Assembly: GCF_001436505.1 (NCBI RefSeq)
Contig: NZ_AYYI01000018.1
Location: forward strand, 1-35,553
DNA: 35,553 bases
From: Loigolactobacillus rennini DSM 20253
GTDB lineage: Bacteria; Bacillota; Bacilli; Lactobacillales; Lactobacillaceae
Reading direction: 5' to 3'
A program made the position numbers and the translations under genes. Under the pieces are notes generated by a model. The model was not told the origin of the DNA. It did no database searches and saw only the letters and a list, made by a program, of their open reading frames with translations. Of this stretch, positions 7,040-15,245 are shown piece after piece. Positions within the stretch are counted from its first letter, which is position 1. Each line of letters begins with the position of its first letter.

Positions 7040-7191
7040 AACGCAACTTCCTTTCCCACATTAAATATAGCATTTTCGATTGATTGATGCGACTTATTGA
7101 GCGTGTTTAATGGTAAACTAAAGGTAGCTAATTGAAGCGTTTAATGAATAAACGACTTTAATTTAAAGTTAAGGAGTAACGGAGGGAGTTC

Positions 7192-8163
7192 ATGACGGAT
7201 ATCCTGAAACAAACTGAGCAGCAGTTAGCACAGTTGCGTCAGCAATTAAGTCAAGGACAACTTTATCATGGTTTACCACAAAAAGTGGGTCAGATAATTG
7301 ATCAATTGGGTTACCAAAAACCAACACTGGTTGCAATACCTAAGGATAACCAAACTGCACTGGCTAAAATTAAAGCCTTACGAACGCAAGTGCAACAGAA
7401 AAATCTGGCAACCATCAGTGATGCAGAATTGGATTTCTTATTAGCGCATTTAGGCTCATTGGATCCACTAGTTCGTGATAAAGGGGTCTATTTTCTTTTT
7501 AACGATATTTTACAGGCACACATTTTAACAGCAAAACAAGTACGATACTTAGCTGAACAATTAATCAGTCCACAGATGTTGTACAGCCATATTTTAGAAA
7601 AAAGGAATCATGCGCTTTTTTTGCGTGCGTTCAGTGTCATTATTTTAGCGGGTGTTTTATACGTGGATCGCACTTACTACCATGTATTAACACTGAAAGA
7701 CATTGAAAATATCGTGTTAAAATTAACAACTTATTTAGCATTAGAAGCAGATGGGCGAGGATACATTGCACACCATGGTTGGGCTCATGCTTACAGCCAT
7801 ATCGGTAATGCATTGGACGAGCTAACAGCTAATCCGCAACTGAATCGTGCGAATAAGATTTTTTATTTAACGGTTTTGTTAGTGCGTTATCAGCGGCTTC
7901 AAACACCGTTGATTTTTGGTGAGGATCACCGTTTAGCATTGACGATTGTTAATTTAACCAATAAAAATGACCTTTACACCAATTATGTATTATTTTTGTT
8001 GCAGGATTGGCAGGCACGTTTACTACGAATGCAGCCACAAGAAAGTGAAGGTTTTTGGAATAGTTGGTATAATCGTAATCGTTTATTGCAAGCATTATTG
8101 ATACGAGGTGATTTACCAAATAAAATTAGACATTTCTTGTTGCAAGTAGTCGCCTTTTTTTAA
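7192..8163 (+). CDS. DUF2785 family protein
   Basis: A 323-residue, probably cytoplasmic helical protein of unknown function. The family block DGRGYIAHHGWAHAYSHIG, followed by NALDELTANPQLN, is clear in the second half; its His-rich pattern suggests a possible metal site, but this is not established. A GGAGG ribosome binding site precedes ATG 7192. An extended -10 (TGGTAAACT, ending at 7119) lies about 70 bases upstream with a poor -35. The membrane glycerophosphodiesterase gene follows after 39 bases, so the two are likely one transcript. Confidence 0.75.
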   Translation: MTDILKQTEQQLAQLRQQLSQGQLYHGLPQKVGQIIDQLGYQKPTLVAIPKDNQTALAKIKALRTQVQQKNLATISDAELDFLLAHLGSLDPLVRDKGVYFLFNDILQAHILTAKQVRYLAEQLISPQMLYSHILEKRNHALFLRAFSVIILAGVLYVDRTYYHVLTLKDIENIVLKLTTYLALEADGRGYIAHHGWAHAYSHIGNALDELTANPQLNRANKIFYLTVLLVRYQRLQTPLIFGEDHRLALTIVNLTNKNDLYTNYVLFLLQDWQARLLRMQPQESEGFWNSWYNRNRLLQALLIRGDLPNKIRHFLLQVVAFF

Positions 8164-8202
8164 ACTACCCGTTAATACCGCTTTTAAATTGAGGTAATAC
8201 TA

Positions 8203-9576
8203 TTGCTGATCTTATTATTGACAATGAATTTAATTAGTTGCTGGCTGTACCAATGGTTTAAACAACCTATTTTACTGTTTATTTGGCTATTATTGTGTCT
8301 ATTTGCCAGTTATGCTTGGGTAGAACGTCGCTGTAAGGTTAGTGTGGGTCAGTTACTATGGTACAGTTTGCGTGGATTGCTGTGGCTACCATTTTCTGGT
8401 TTACTGGCTTTCAGTTTGTGGCGCTATTGTTGGCAACCACCAAGTCAATGGCTTGATCAGTTCAATCAACAACGTTGGCAAATTTTGCCTTTGCTTTTAC
8501 TAGCTTATTGTGGGTTAGTTTGGCTAGCAGGCCATTTTAGTCATAACACTTGGAAAGAAAGTTTGCTAGTTTTAACTGGCTGGGTTAGTCGATTAGTAAT
8601 TTTAGCAGTAAGCTTACTAGCGTTTCAAGTTGTGATTACCCATTTAGCTTTGCCGTACCAGCGACTATCGGCACGAATTTTGTGGCTATTTTGGTTAACC
8701 GGTAAGTACTTACTATGGCTAGATTTATTATTGCGCCTGCGCCAACAGCGGCTTCAGTTATCAGTAAAATGGTGGGGGCTAGTCCTGCTACTTTGTTTTA
8801 TTGGTTGGTCATTTAGTGGTCAATTTTTTCCAAGGACTTCCACAACGCCACAAATTATTGCCCATCGCGGTGCTGATCAAACTAGTATTCCTAATACTAT
8901 CCCTGCACTTAAAGCTGTTTTACCCGAGCGCCCAGCTTTAGCAGAGATCGATTTACAATTGACCAGTGATCAACACTTTGTTGTTAGTCATGATGCGGAC
9001 ACTCGCCGATTAACCGGGAAAAAGAAAATCATTGCTAACACATCCCTAGCAACGTTACAACGTTTGACGTTGGCGCACTCTCACCGGTCAATTCATTATG
9101 CAAGTTTCGGTGCTTACTTAGCAGTTGCACAACATGCAGCGCAACCATTGTTAATTGAAATGAAACCTGCTTTATCTACTAACATTTGCAATCAGTTCCG
9201 GCAACATTATCAGTTGCTATTACCGCCAGGTACACAGTTTCACAGTGCACGTTTACAGACAGTCACGCGCTTACAGCACGAAACTTCACAACCAGTCGGT
9301 TATATTTTGCCATTTACAGTAACTGCTTTACCAGCGACTACTGCTGATTTTTATAGTTTAGATTGGCATTTACTGAATCCATTAGTGGTTACTCAGGCTA
9401 AAAAGCAGGGCCAATTGGTTTATGCGTGGACAGTTAACCAAAAGTGGCTTTTTCAAGCATTACGCCAATTTGGCGTTGCAGCTGTCATCACTGATCGAAC
9501 GGCGCAAATGCAACGGCAAGCCAATCAACCTGCTACTTACACTAGTGGTTTAATGTTACTATTACTAAATTTTTAA
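8203..9576 (+). CDS. Membrane-anchored glycerophosphodiester phosphodiesterase
   Basis: A 457-residue protein with an N-terminal membrane domain and a C-terminal GDPD domain that hydrolyses glycerophosphodiesters to glycerol 3-phosphate and an alcohol. Residues 1 to about 210 contain roughly six hydrophobic helices rich in Leu and Trp. The catalytic domain begins at IIAHRGAD (about 218-225) and shows the conserved PNT, AEIDLQLTSDQHFVVSHD, LIEMKPA and VYAWTVN elements. The start is TTG 8203, with GAGG (8191-8194) eight bases before; an ATG at 8224 lacks a comparable site. A role in lipid or teichoic-acid turnover is inferred from the family. Confidence 0.85.
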   Translation: MLILLLTMNLISCWLYQWFKQPILLFIWLLLCLFASYAWVERRCKVSVGQLLWYSLRGLLWLPFSGLLAFSLWRYCWQPPSQWLDQFNQQRWQILPLLLLAYCGLVWLAGHFSHNTWKESLLVLTGWVSRLVILAVSLLAFQVVITHLALPYQRLSARILWLFWLTGKYLLWLDLLLRLRQQRLQLSVKWWGLVLLLCFIGWSFSGQFFPRTSTTPQIIAHRGADQTSIPNTIPALKAVLPERPALAEIDLQLTSDQHFVVSHDADTRRLTGKKKIIANTSLATLQRLTLAHSHRSIHYASFGAYLAVAQHAAQPLLIEMKPALSTNICNQFRQHYQLLLPPGTQFHSARLQTVTRLQHETSQPVGYILPFTVTALPATTADFYSLDWHLLNPLVVTQAKKQGQLVYAWTVNQKWLFQALRQFGVAAVITDRTAQMQRQANQPATYTSGLMLLLLNF

Positions 9577-9632
9577 CCCCATTTTGACGTATGTTACCTT
9601 TAACAGCAATTAATTAAGCGGAGGGTAACTAA

Positions 9633-10223
9633 ATGGTGGTTAAACAACGTTGTTCATGGGTACGCCAGCCTTTAAATCAGTTTCATGATTTTGAGTGGGC
9701 AGTTCCTGTAACGACAGAAGAAGAATTGTTTTGTTTATTGGCTTTACAAATTTGGCAATCTGGTTTGAGCATGACGGTACTATTACGAAAGCGCGCAGCT
9801 TTATGTCAGACTTTTCATTATTTTGACCCGCAGTGGCTGCGTGTGACTAATGAAGACACGTTACTGGCTAAGTTAGACGATGATCGGTTAATTCGTAATC
9901 GACGTAAGTTATTTGCCATTTGGCATAATGCGTTTGCACTGCAACGCTTGCACCAACAGCACTTAACTTTAAGCCAATTATTATGGCAGCAGCATAAACC
10001 AACTGCTTTTAAAGTTGCAACAGAAATTCCACGCTATGATGAAAGCGGCTTAACAGTAGCGGCACAATTAAAACAGGCTGATTTTCAATTTATGGGTCCG
10101 ACTAATTGCTATGCTTTATTAGCAACTGCTGGTGTATTAAATTTACATTTAACCAGCTGTTGGCGTTATCCCATCATCCAAGAAGCACAATCTCGTATCA
10201 CAACAGCATTTGCCAGCAGCTAA
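9633..10223 (+). CDS. tag: Tag-family DNA-3-methyladenine glycosylase I, divergent base pocket
   Basis: A 196-residue helix-hairpin-helix protein aligned end to end with E. coli Tag, the enzyme that removes 3-methyladenine from DNA. The zinc ligands are retained: C7 and H18 near the N-terminus and H172 and C176 near the C-terminus. RCSWV, HDFEW, GLS-x(4)-L-x-KR and FDP also match the family. The positions equivalent to E. coli Tyr16, Glu38 and Trp46 (base-pocket residues) are F17, Q39 and M47, so activity or specificity may differ. The ribosome binding site GGAGGG precedes ATG 9633, and a strong terminator follows. Confidence 0.78.
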   Translation: MVVKQRCSWVRQPLNQFHDFEWAVPVTTEEELFCLLALQIWQSGLSMTVLLRKRAALCQTFHYFDPQWLRVTNEDTLLAKLDDDRLIRNRRKLFAIWHNAFALQRLHQQHLTLSQLLWQQHKPTAFKVATEIPRYDESGLTVAAQLKQADFQFMGPTNCYALLATAGVLNLHLTSCWRYPIIQEAQSRITTAFASS

Positions 10224-10227
10224 ATAA

Positions 10228-10267
10228 AAAGGACGTCGTGTTAATGAAACACACGACGTCCTTTTTG
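10228..10267. terminator. Strong bidirectional terminator after tag
   Basis: A perfect 15-bp stem (10228-10242 with 10252-10266) encloses a 9-base loop. There is a T-run on the plus strand and TTTTTATTT on the minus strand. It ends tag and is the best available terminator for uspA; 10268-10362 shows nothing else convincing. Confidence 0.9.
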
Positions 10268-10362
10268 GTGATTCAACCAGCTAAGCATAATAGCTTGATA
10301 CAATATTAAAATAGAATTACTGGCATAAGAACTAGCTAGAAGACATGCTGCTTTTAGAAAAA

Positions 10363-10860
10363 TTAGTCTGGTTGGATATTAGCTTTCTTACCTGTTTGGT
10401 TTAAAGCTGGCTTGTTATCTAGATCTGTCCGAACCACTAAGACATCACAGACGGCAGTCCGAGTAACATATTCAGTTACTGAACCAATTAGTAACCGTTC
10501 AACGGCGTTTAATCCAGTTGCACCGATCATGATCAAATCCACATCATGCTCTTTAGGGACGTCTTTTGCGATGATGACTTTAGGTGCACCATATTCGATG
10601 GCGTAGCTAACGTCATCTAGGCCGTTTTTCTTAGCAGTTGCAACGTATTGTTCCATAGTTTTTTTAGCTGTATCCGTTACTTGTTCAACCATTGCGGAAT
10701 CAAAACTGGAAACATTTTGAAAAGCACGGGTATCCACCACGTGAATTAAAAATAATTCACCATGATTCCGTTTGGCAACTTCGACCGCTTTTCGGAAAGC
10801 TAACTCAGCTTCGTAAGAACCATCGATGGCAACTAGGATATGTTTATATTGCTGTAGCAT
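10363..10860 (-). CDS. Universal stress protein UspA family
   Basis: A 165-residue single-domain Usp protein. The N-terminal HILVAIDGSYEAELAF and the ATP-binding signature G-x2-G-x9-G-S (G113, G116, G126, S127 within IGATGLNAVERLLIGSVTE) indicate the nucleotide-binding type. The charged, low-complexity tail after VVRTD is longer than the core fold. ATG 10860 follows GGGGTGAT. It has its own promoter but also lies downstream of the 92-residue membrane protein and the Lacto-usp RNA on the same strand, an arrangement reported for that RNA in lactic acid bacteria. Its molecular role is unknown; stress-related regulation is inferred from the family. Confidence 0.9.
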   Translation of the reverse strand: MLQQYKHILVAIDGSYEAELAFRKAVEVAKRNHGELFLIHVVDTRAFQNVSSFDSAMVEQVTDTAKKTMEQYVATAKKNGLDDVSYAIEYGAPKVIIAKDVPKEHDVDLIMIGATGLNAVERLLIGSVTEYVTRTAVCDVLVVRTDLDNKPALNQTGKKANIQPD

Positions 10861-10867
10861 GATATCA

Positions 10868-10920
10868 CCCCTAATAGATTTGTTACCTTTATTGTACGTT
10901 ATTTTAGGGGCTTGTGTAAA
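10868..10920 (-). promoter_or_regulatory. uspA promoter with inverted repeat
   Basis: On the minus strand, TTTACA (10920-10915), an 18-bp spacer and TACAAT (10896-10891). CCCCTAA / TTAGGGG (10868-10874 and 10904-10910) flanks the -10, and its proximal arm includes the GGGG of the ribosome binding site. It could be an operator, or an SD-masking hairpin in longer transcripts. Confidence 0.5.
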
Positions 10921-10934
10921 TGAAAGCGGCTAAA

Positions 10935-11213
10935 TTATAAATGATTTGCAAAATTAAGGGCAAAAATGGCTGCTAAAATACAACCCATTAATAAACAAGC
11001 CAGCCAAAAAGCAATGTTAGTGGTTAAACTGCTAAGAAAAGTAATACCACCTACGACAGCAAAATAGTTTCGGAAACGAGTGAGGTATTTTTTTAAGTGG
11101 GGTTCCTTTTTGGGGGTGTGGTTTAAGAAATTTCCTTTTAAACCACAGTGTAAATAATAACTCAACCCCAGTAGAACTGCTGTGAAGATGAACATTCCAA
11201 TCTGCATAAACAT
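10935..11213 (-). CDS. Small membrane protein in the Lacto-usp/usp locus
   Basis: A 92-residue protein with three likely membrane helices: about residues 3-22 (GMFIFTAVLLGLSYYL), 50-66 (FAVVGGITFLSSLTTNI) and 68-88 (FWLACLLMGCILAAIFALNF). A basic loop (KKEPHLKKYLTRFRNYF) lies between the first and second. ATG 11213 is preceded by AAAGG. It begins only 26 bases after the U-run of the Lacto-usp RNA, leaving no room for a separate promoter, so expression probably needs read-through of that RNA's terminator. No function was recognised. It corresponds in position to the hypothetical gene described between Lacto-usp and usp in lactic acid bacteria. Confidence 0.75.
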   Translation of the reverse strand: MFMQIGMFIFTAVLLGLSYYLHCGLKGNFLNHTPKKEPHLKKYLTRFRNYFAVVGGITFLSSLTTNIAFWLACLLMGCILAAIFALNFANHL

Positions 11214-11238
11214 GCAACCTTTATTTTAATATTGTTAG

Positions 11239-11458
11239 AAAAAAAGACGACTCTTACGAATCGCCTTTAGATCATCTGAAGTGCCGTTTAGCTTCCGTTA
11301 GTATTGAACCCGCGGTATGGCAGGTGGGCTCGGCTATTTACTCATACTAGCGTCCTCGTGAAAAGGCTGGCTTTGATGAATAAAGGAAGTCAATCCCGTA
11401 ATTAAATTACTTGATCGGTCAACACAGTGAAGGAAGTAACGTACACCCCGGAAAATCT
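11239..11458 (-). ncRNA. Lacto-usp RNA (6S-like structured RNA)
   Basis: A roughly 220-nt RNA on the minus strand with its own promoter and terminator (stem 11246-11253 with 11258-11265, then U7 at 11245-11239). Its 5' part (GGGGTGT then GTTACTTCC) pairs with its 3' part (GGAAGCTAAAC then GGCACTTC) to make a closing stem. This leaves a large internal region and a distal hairpin around CCGAGCCCACC / GCGGG, the architecture of 6S RNA. It precedes a hypothetical gene and a usp gene, exactly the context of the published Lacto-usp motif, which was proposed to be the 6S RNA of these bacteria. It also lies directly downstream of rarA. Confidence 0.8.
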
Positions 11459-11464
11459 ATCCTT

Positions 11465-11493
11465 ATACTAGCATATAGACCGGTATTACGCAA
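11465..11493 (-). promoter_or_regulatory. Promoter of the Lacto-usp RNA
   Basis: On the minus strand, TTGCGT (11493-11488), a 17-bp spacer and TAGTAT (11470-11465) with an extended -10 TGC. The predicted start is near 11458. The rarA stop lies only 17 bases upstream of the -35. Confidence 0.7.
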
Positions 11494-11509
11494 TCATCAT
11501 GCCGTGGGA

Positions 11510-12781
11510 TCAAGATTCACGTTGTGCTTTAAGTAAACGCTGGTATTGACTTGCAAGCGCTTTTTCATATTTACCGTTAGTTTTAGGCTGATAATAAGTT
11601 GCCTGGCTTAATTGTTTTGGTAAATACCGTTGTTTAACCCAATCACTAGGATAATCATGGGGAAATTTGTAACCGACGCCGCGGTTGAGCTTGGCTGCAC
11701 CTTTATAGTGAGCATCCCGTAAATAGGCGGGAATTTCACCGCTTTTCCCAGCTCTAATATCTGCTAATGCAGCGTCAATTGCAGTAATGCCAGAATTTGA
11801 TTTCGGAGATAAAGCCAAATCAATTACCACGTCAGCTAACGGAATTCGCGCTTCCGGTAAACCAATTTTTTCAGCGGCTGTCACTGCAGCGACTGTTCTT
11901 GCACAAGCTTGCGGATTGCCTAGACCAACGTCTTCGTAAGCAATTACCAAGAGTCGGCGGATAATACTAGTTAAATCACCGCCTTCGATTAAACGCCCCA
12001 TGTAATGCAGCGCAGCATTGGCATCACTGCCGCGAATTGACTTTTGAAAAGCCGAAATCACGTCATAATGTGCATCACCATTCTTGTCGTTACGTAAAGC
12101 TTTACGTTGAATGCACTCTTCAATGATGGGTAATGTAATGGTGATTTTGTCTGCTTTTGTTGCAGTTGATTTCACCGCTAATTCTAAACCATTTAAAGCA
12201 CTACGCAGGTCACCATTGGTAGCTTGTGCTAGAAAGGTTTCAGCACGGGGCTTTAGGTTGACTGGCAATTTGCCTAAACCATTTTTTTCATCTTGTAATG
12301 CGCGTTTAATACCAATTTTAATGGCGGCTTCATCTAAGGGCTTTACTTCAAAGATTTGTGTACGACTACGAATAGCAGGGTTGATTGAAATATAAGGATT
12401 CTCGGTGGTTGCACCGATTAAAATAATCCGACCACTTTCTAAATGTGGTAATAGAAAATCTTGTTTTGTTTTGTCTAAACGGTGAATTTCATCCAGCAAT
12501 AAAATAACACTACCGCTCATTTTGGCTTCTTCAGCGACAATTTGTAAATCTTTTTTACTATCTGTTGCTGCATTGAGCATTCGAAAAGCGTAGTGAGTAG
12601 AACCAGCAATGGCACTTGCAATGCTGGTTTTACCGGTGCCGGGAGGGCCGTATAGAATCATTGAGGACAACATTTTAGCTTGCACCATCCGCCGAATAAT
12701 TTTGCCCGGACCAACTAAATGTTGTTGGCCGACAATATCATCGATGTTTGTTGGCCGCATACGGTAGGCAAGTGGTTGCAA
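11510..12781 (-). CDS. rarA: Replication-associated recombination protein A (AAA+ ATPase)
   Basis: A 423-residue AAA+ ATPase of the RarA/MgsA/WRNIP1 family that acts at stalled replication forks. The Walker A motif GPPGTGKT is at residues 45-52 and Walker B LLLDEIH at 94-100, followed by sensor 1 GATTENPY. The C-terminal tetramerisation part includes RGSDANAALHYMGRLIEGGD and LRDAHYKGA. The start is TTG 12781, preceded by GGAAGTGA. A minus-strand -10 TATAAT (12820-12815) lies in the 133-bp gap shared with divergent gshF. No terminator separates it from the Lacto-usp promoter downstream. Confidence 0.95.
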   Translation of the reverse strand: MQPLAYRMRPTNIDDIVGQQHLVGPGKIIRRMVQAKMLSSMILYGPPGTGKTSIASAIAGSTHYAFRMLNAATDSKKDLQIVAEEAKMSGSVILLLDEIHRLDKTKQDFLLPHLESGRIILIGATTENPYISINPAIRSRTQIFEVKPLDEAAIKIGIKRALQDEKNGLGKLPVNLKPRAETFLAQATNGDLRSALNGLELAVKSTATKADKITITLPIIEECIQRKALRNDKNGDAHYDVISAFQKSIRGSDANAALHYMGRLIEGGDLTSIIRRLLVIAYEDVGLGNPQACARTVAAVTAAEKIGLPEARIPLADVVIDLALSPKSNSGITAIDAALADIRAGKSGEIPAYLRDAHYKGAAKLNRGVGYKFPHDYPSDWVKQRYLPKQLSQATYYQPKTNGKYEKALASQYQRLLKAQRES

Positions 12782-12814
12782 TTTATCACTTCCATATCAA
12801 AGTATTGATAGAGT

Positions 12815-12881
12815 ATTATAACACGTACCTGATGGACAGCCTAAATATTTAGCTGATAGCTGGTTTGATTTCCTGTATAAT
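12815..12881. promoter_or_regulatory. Divergent promoters of rarA and gshF
   Basis: For gshF on the plus strand, CTGATA (12853-12858), a 17-bp spacer and a perfect TATAAT (12876-12881). For rarA on the minus strand, a perfect TATAAT (12820-12815) with only a weak TTAGGC-like -35 about 18 bp upstream. Confidence 0.55.
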
Positions 12882-12914
12882 GAAACCGAAGCTAAAAGAA
12901 AGCGAGATTGAGTT

Positions 12915-15161
12915 ATGTTAAATCAGTTTGGGGCCTTATTAAAAAAGCGTGCACTGACGCCACTGTTATTCTCTGGTCAATATGGTATTGAGCGTGAGGG
13001 TCAGCGAATCGATCACCAAGGGCAACTGCAACAAACCGTTTTACCATTTAAAGCGGGTCATCCTTATTTGCGCAATGATTTTGCGCGTTCACAAGCCGAA
13101 ATGGTAACGGATTATTTCAGCTCACGCCAACAAACATTGAACCAGTTAGCGGCATTAAATGCCGTTTTATTAAGACAACTCAAAGCTGGAGAAATGCTTT
13201 GGCCACTGTCGATGCCGCCCAAGTTAGGAGATTTAAAAGCGATTAAAGTAGCAGCGCCGACAAAATCCGCTCAGCGCTATCGAGAAAATATTGGGAAAAA
13301 ATATGGTTATCGTATGCAGATGATGTCTGCAGTCCACTTCAATTTTTCATTGCCAGAAAAATTATTGCGTACTTTATTTGAAACAGACTATCATGATCAA
13401 TTTGCAGATCATTATATTGCTTTTCATAATGCAGTTTACTTAAAATTAGCGCAGAATTATTTACGTTACCGGTACGTTTTAACCTACTTGTTAGGGGCTA
13501 GTCCGTTAGCTGAGTCGGATTTCTTTCAACAGCAGCCTGGGCCTAGTGAAATGGTGCGAAGCTTACATATGAGTCAAAAGTATGGCTATGATAACGTAGC
13601 AGCACAACAAGTTTCGCTGTCCTCACTAACTGATTATGTTACGGATCTACAGCGTTTGCTTAAAACACATGAACTACAAGGCCCACGCGAACTTTATGCG
13701 GCGGTACGTTTTCATGGCCAATCATTAGCGCAGTTACCACAAACTGGCGTCCACTATTTAGAGCTGAGAACATTTGATTTAAATCCTTTTGCACCAGCAG
13801 GATTAACTGCTACTGATTTCAGTTTTTTGCAATTATTTTTAGCTTATTTATTAGTTTTACCTAGTACGCCGCAAACCGATTTAAATGCGCAACTTAAGCA
13901 CGGAGCAGCGCTTAACGAAGCGATTGCGTTGGAATCACCATTAAACGTTTCCCAAGCACAAACACAATTAGCCCAATTTATGGCAGGCTTAAAACAATTT
14001 ATGTTAGACTACCAAGCACCGCAAGCTTTACAAAATGCTTGGCAACTCATGCAAAAACGGGTTGAGGATTATCGCCAAACGCCTAGTTATCAGTTATGTC
14101 AAATGAGTCAAAACCAATCGTTACAATCTTGGGGGATCAAGCAGGCAAGAACTTTTAAAAAGCAGGTTACCACAGCTTGTTATCAGTTGCCTGGGTACTT
14201 GTCATTTCCTTTAACCAGCCAATTGATCTTGGCCGCTGCCTTTCGTCGCGGAATTAACGTCCAAGTGTTAGACTCGCAGTCTGCTATTTTGCGATTAAAT
14301 CAACAAGTCGTTTTAGGCAATGGTCAGAGTTCGCTAAATACACAAAGTGCTACTTTGCTAGTACAGAATAGATTTGCGACTAAAACAGTTCTGGGACAAG
14401 CCGGTTTGCCTGTACCACCAGGAGCAACTTACCAAGAGATGACTAGTGCTATCCAAGCATTTGCAACTTTGCCGCAACAGCCTTTAGTGGTTAAACCCAA
14501 AATATCAGCTCATGGTGCTGGTGTGACAGTGTTGCTTTCGCCCAATAAAACAGATTTTAAAATGGCGGCTAAATCAGCTTTTGCATACGATTCGACGATT
14601 ATGGTAGAGCCTTATCTCAATGGCACAATTTATCGCTTTTTAGTGATTGATGAACAAGTCGCCGCAATAGCTGAATGCACACCAGCCAATGTTGTTGGTG
14701 ATGGTCGACATACTTTGGCAACGCTAGTGCAGTTGAAAAACCAAAAGCGTGGTAAACAGACACCTTTTTCGCCCTTGCCGTTGGACCAATTGACTAAATT
14801 TGATTTGCAACAACAAGGCTATAATTTACAACAAGTTTTGCCGCGGGGGCAACAAGTTTATTTACGCTTGGCAGCAGATTTTGCAACTGGTAGCGATGCT
14901 ATTGATGTGACCAAAGAAATGGATACCAGCTATCAAAAATTAGCTTTAACAGCGGCTAAAGCTTTAAAGCTAAAAGTAGCCGGCATCAATATGGTAATTG
15001 CTAATCTTTACCAACCGCTAGTGCCAGAACAATCTAATATGGCAAACATTCTTTCTGTGACAGCACAACCGGAACTTGCTGTGCATGAAGTACCATTTTT
15101 TGGACAAGGGCAACCGGTAACACAACAGCTTTTAAAAGTACTTTTTGCGGCTACTAAGTGA
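12915..15161 (+). CDS. gshF: Bifunctional glutamate-cysteine ligase / glutathione synthetase
   Basis: A 748-residue fusion enzyme making glutathione in two ATP-dependent steps. The first about 450 residues are a gamma-glutamylcysteine ligase (GQYGIEREGQR at the N-terminus, MQMMSAVHFNFSLP, YLELRTFDLNPF). The remainder is an ATP-grasp glutathione synthetase-like module (VLGQAGLPVPPGATY, VVKPKISAHGAGV, IYRFLVIDEQVAAIAE, VAGINMVIANL). The length matches known GshF proteins (about 750). ATG 12915 has only a modest ribosome binding site (AAAGCGAG). The gene has its own promoter and no plus-strand terminator right after it. Most lactobacilli import glutathione, so synthesis is an accessory trait. 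Confidence 0.95.
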   Translation: MLNQFGALLKKRALTPLLFSGQYGIEREGQRIDHQGQLQQTVLPFKAGHPYLRNDFARSQAEMVTDYFSSRQQTLNQLAALNAVLLRQLKAGEMLWPLSMPPKLGDLKAIKVAAPTKSAQRYRENIGKKYGYRMQMMSAVHFNFSLPEKLLRTLFETDYHDQFADHYIAFHNAVYLKLAQNYLRYRYVLTYLLGASPLAESDFFQQQPGPSEMVRSLHMSQKYGYDNVAAQQVSLSSLTDYVTDLQRLLKTHELQGPRELYAAVRFHGQSLAQLPQTGVHYLELRTFDLNPFAPAGLTATDFSFLQLFLAYLLVLPSTPQTDLNAQLKHGAALNEAIALESPLNVSQAQTQLAQFMAGLKQFMLDYQAPQALQNAWQLMQKRVEDYRQTPSYQLCQMSQNQSLQSWGIKQARTFKKQVTTACYQLPGYLSFPLTSQLILAAAFRRGINVQVLDSQSAILRLNQQVVLGNGQSSLNTQSATLLVQNRFATKTVLGQAGLPVPPGATYQEMTSAIQAFATLPQQPLVVKPKISAHGAGVTVLLSPNKTDFKMAAKSAFAYDSTIMVEPYLNGTIYRFLVIDEQVAAIAECTPANVVGDGRHTLATLVQLKNQKRGKQTPFSPLPLDQLTKFDLQQQGYNLQQVLPRGQQVYLRLAADFATGSDAIDVTKEMDTSYQKLALTAAKALKLKVAGINMVIANLYQPLVPEQSNMANILSVTAQPELAVHEVPFFGQGQPVTQQLLKVLFAATK

Positions 15162-15176
15162 TCAGCAGATAGTTTT

Positions 15177-15223
15177 AAAAAAATGAGTACTTTGCGACGA
15201 TTGTTTAGTCTCAAAGTACTCAT
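15177..15223 (-). terminator. Terminator of the yueI-like gene
   Basis: A perfect 12-bp stem ATGAGTACTTTG / CAAAGTACTCAT (15183-15194 with 15212-15223), with an A-run at 15177-15183 that reads as U7 on the minus strand. There is no T-run on the plus strand, so gshF may lack a strong terminator here. Confidence 0.75.
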
Positions 15224-15245
15224 TAGCACTGTTTAGCTTAGCGGT

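Noticed and set aside
10106-10309. A 67-codon plus-strand frame overlapping the end of tag
   Set aside because: It runs through the strong terminator hairpin at 10228-10267 and overlaps tag in another frame.
11032-11217. A 61-codon minus-strand frame starting MHVYADWN
   Set aside because: It overlaps the 92-codon membrane protein in another frame, has no better ribosome binding site, and its composition is less protein-like.
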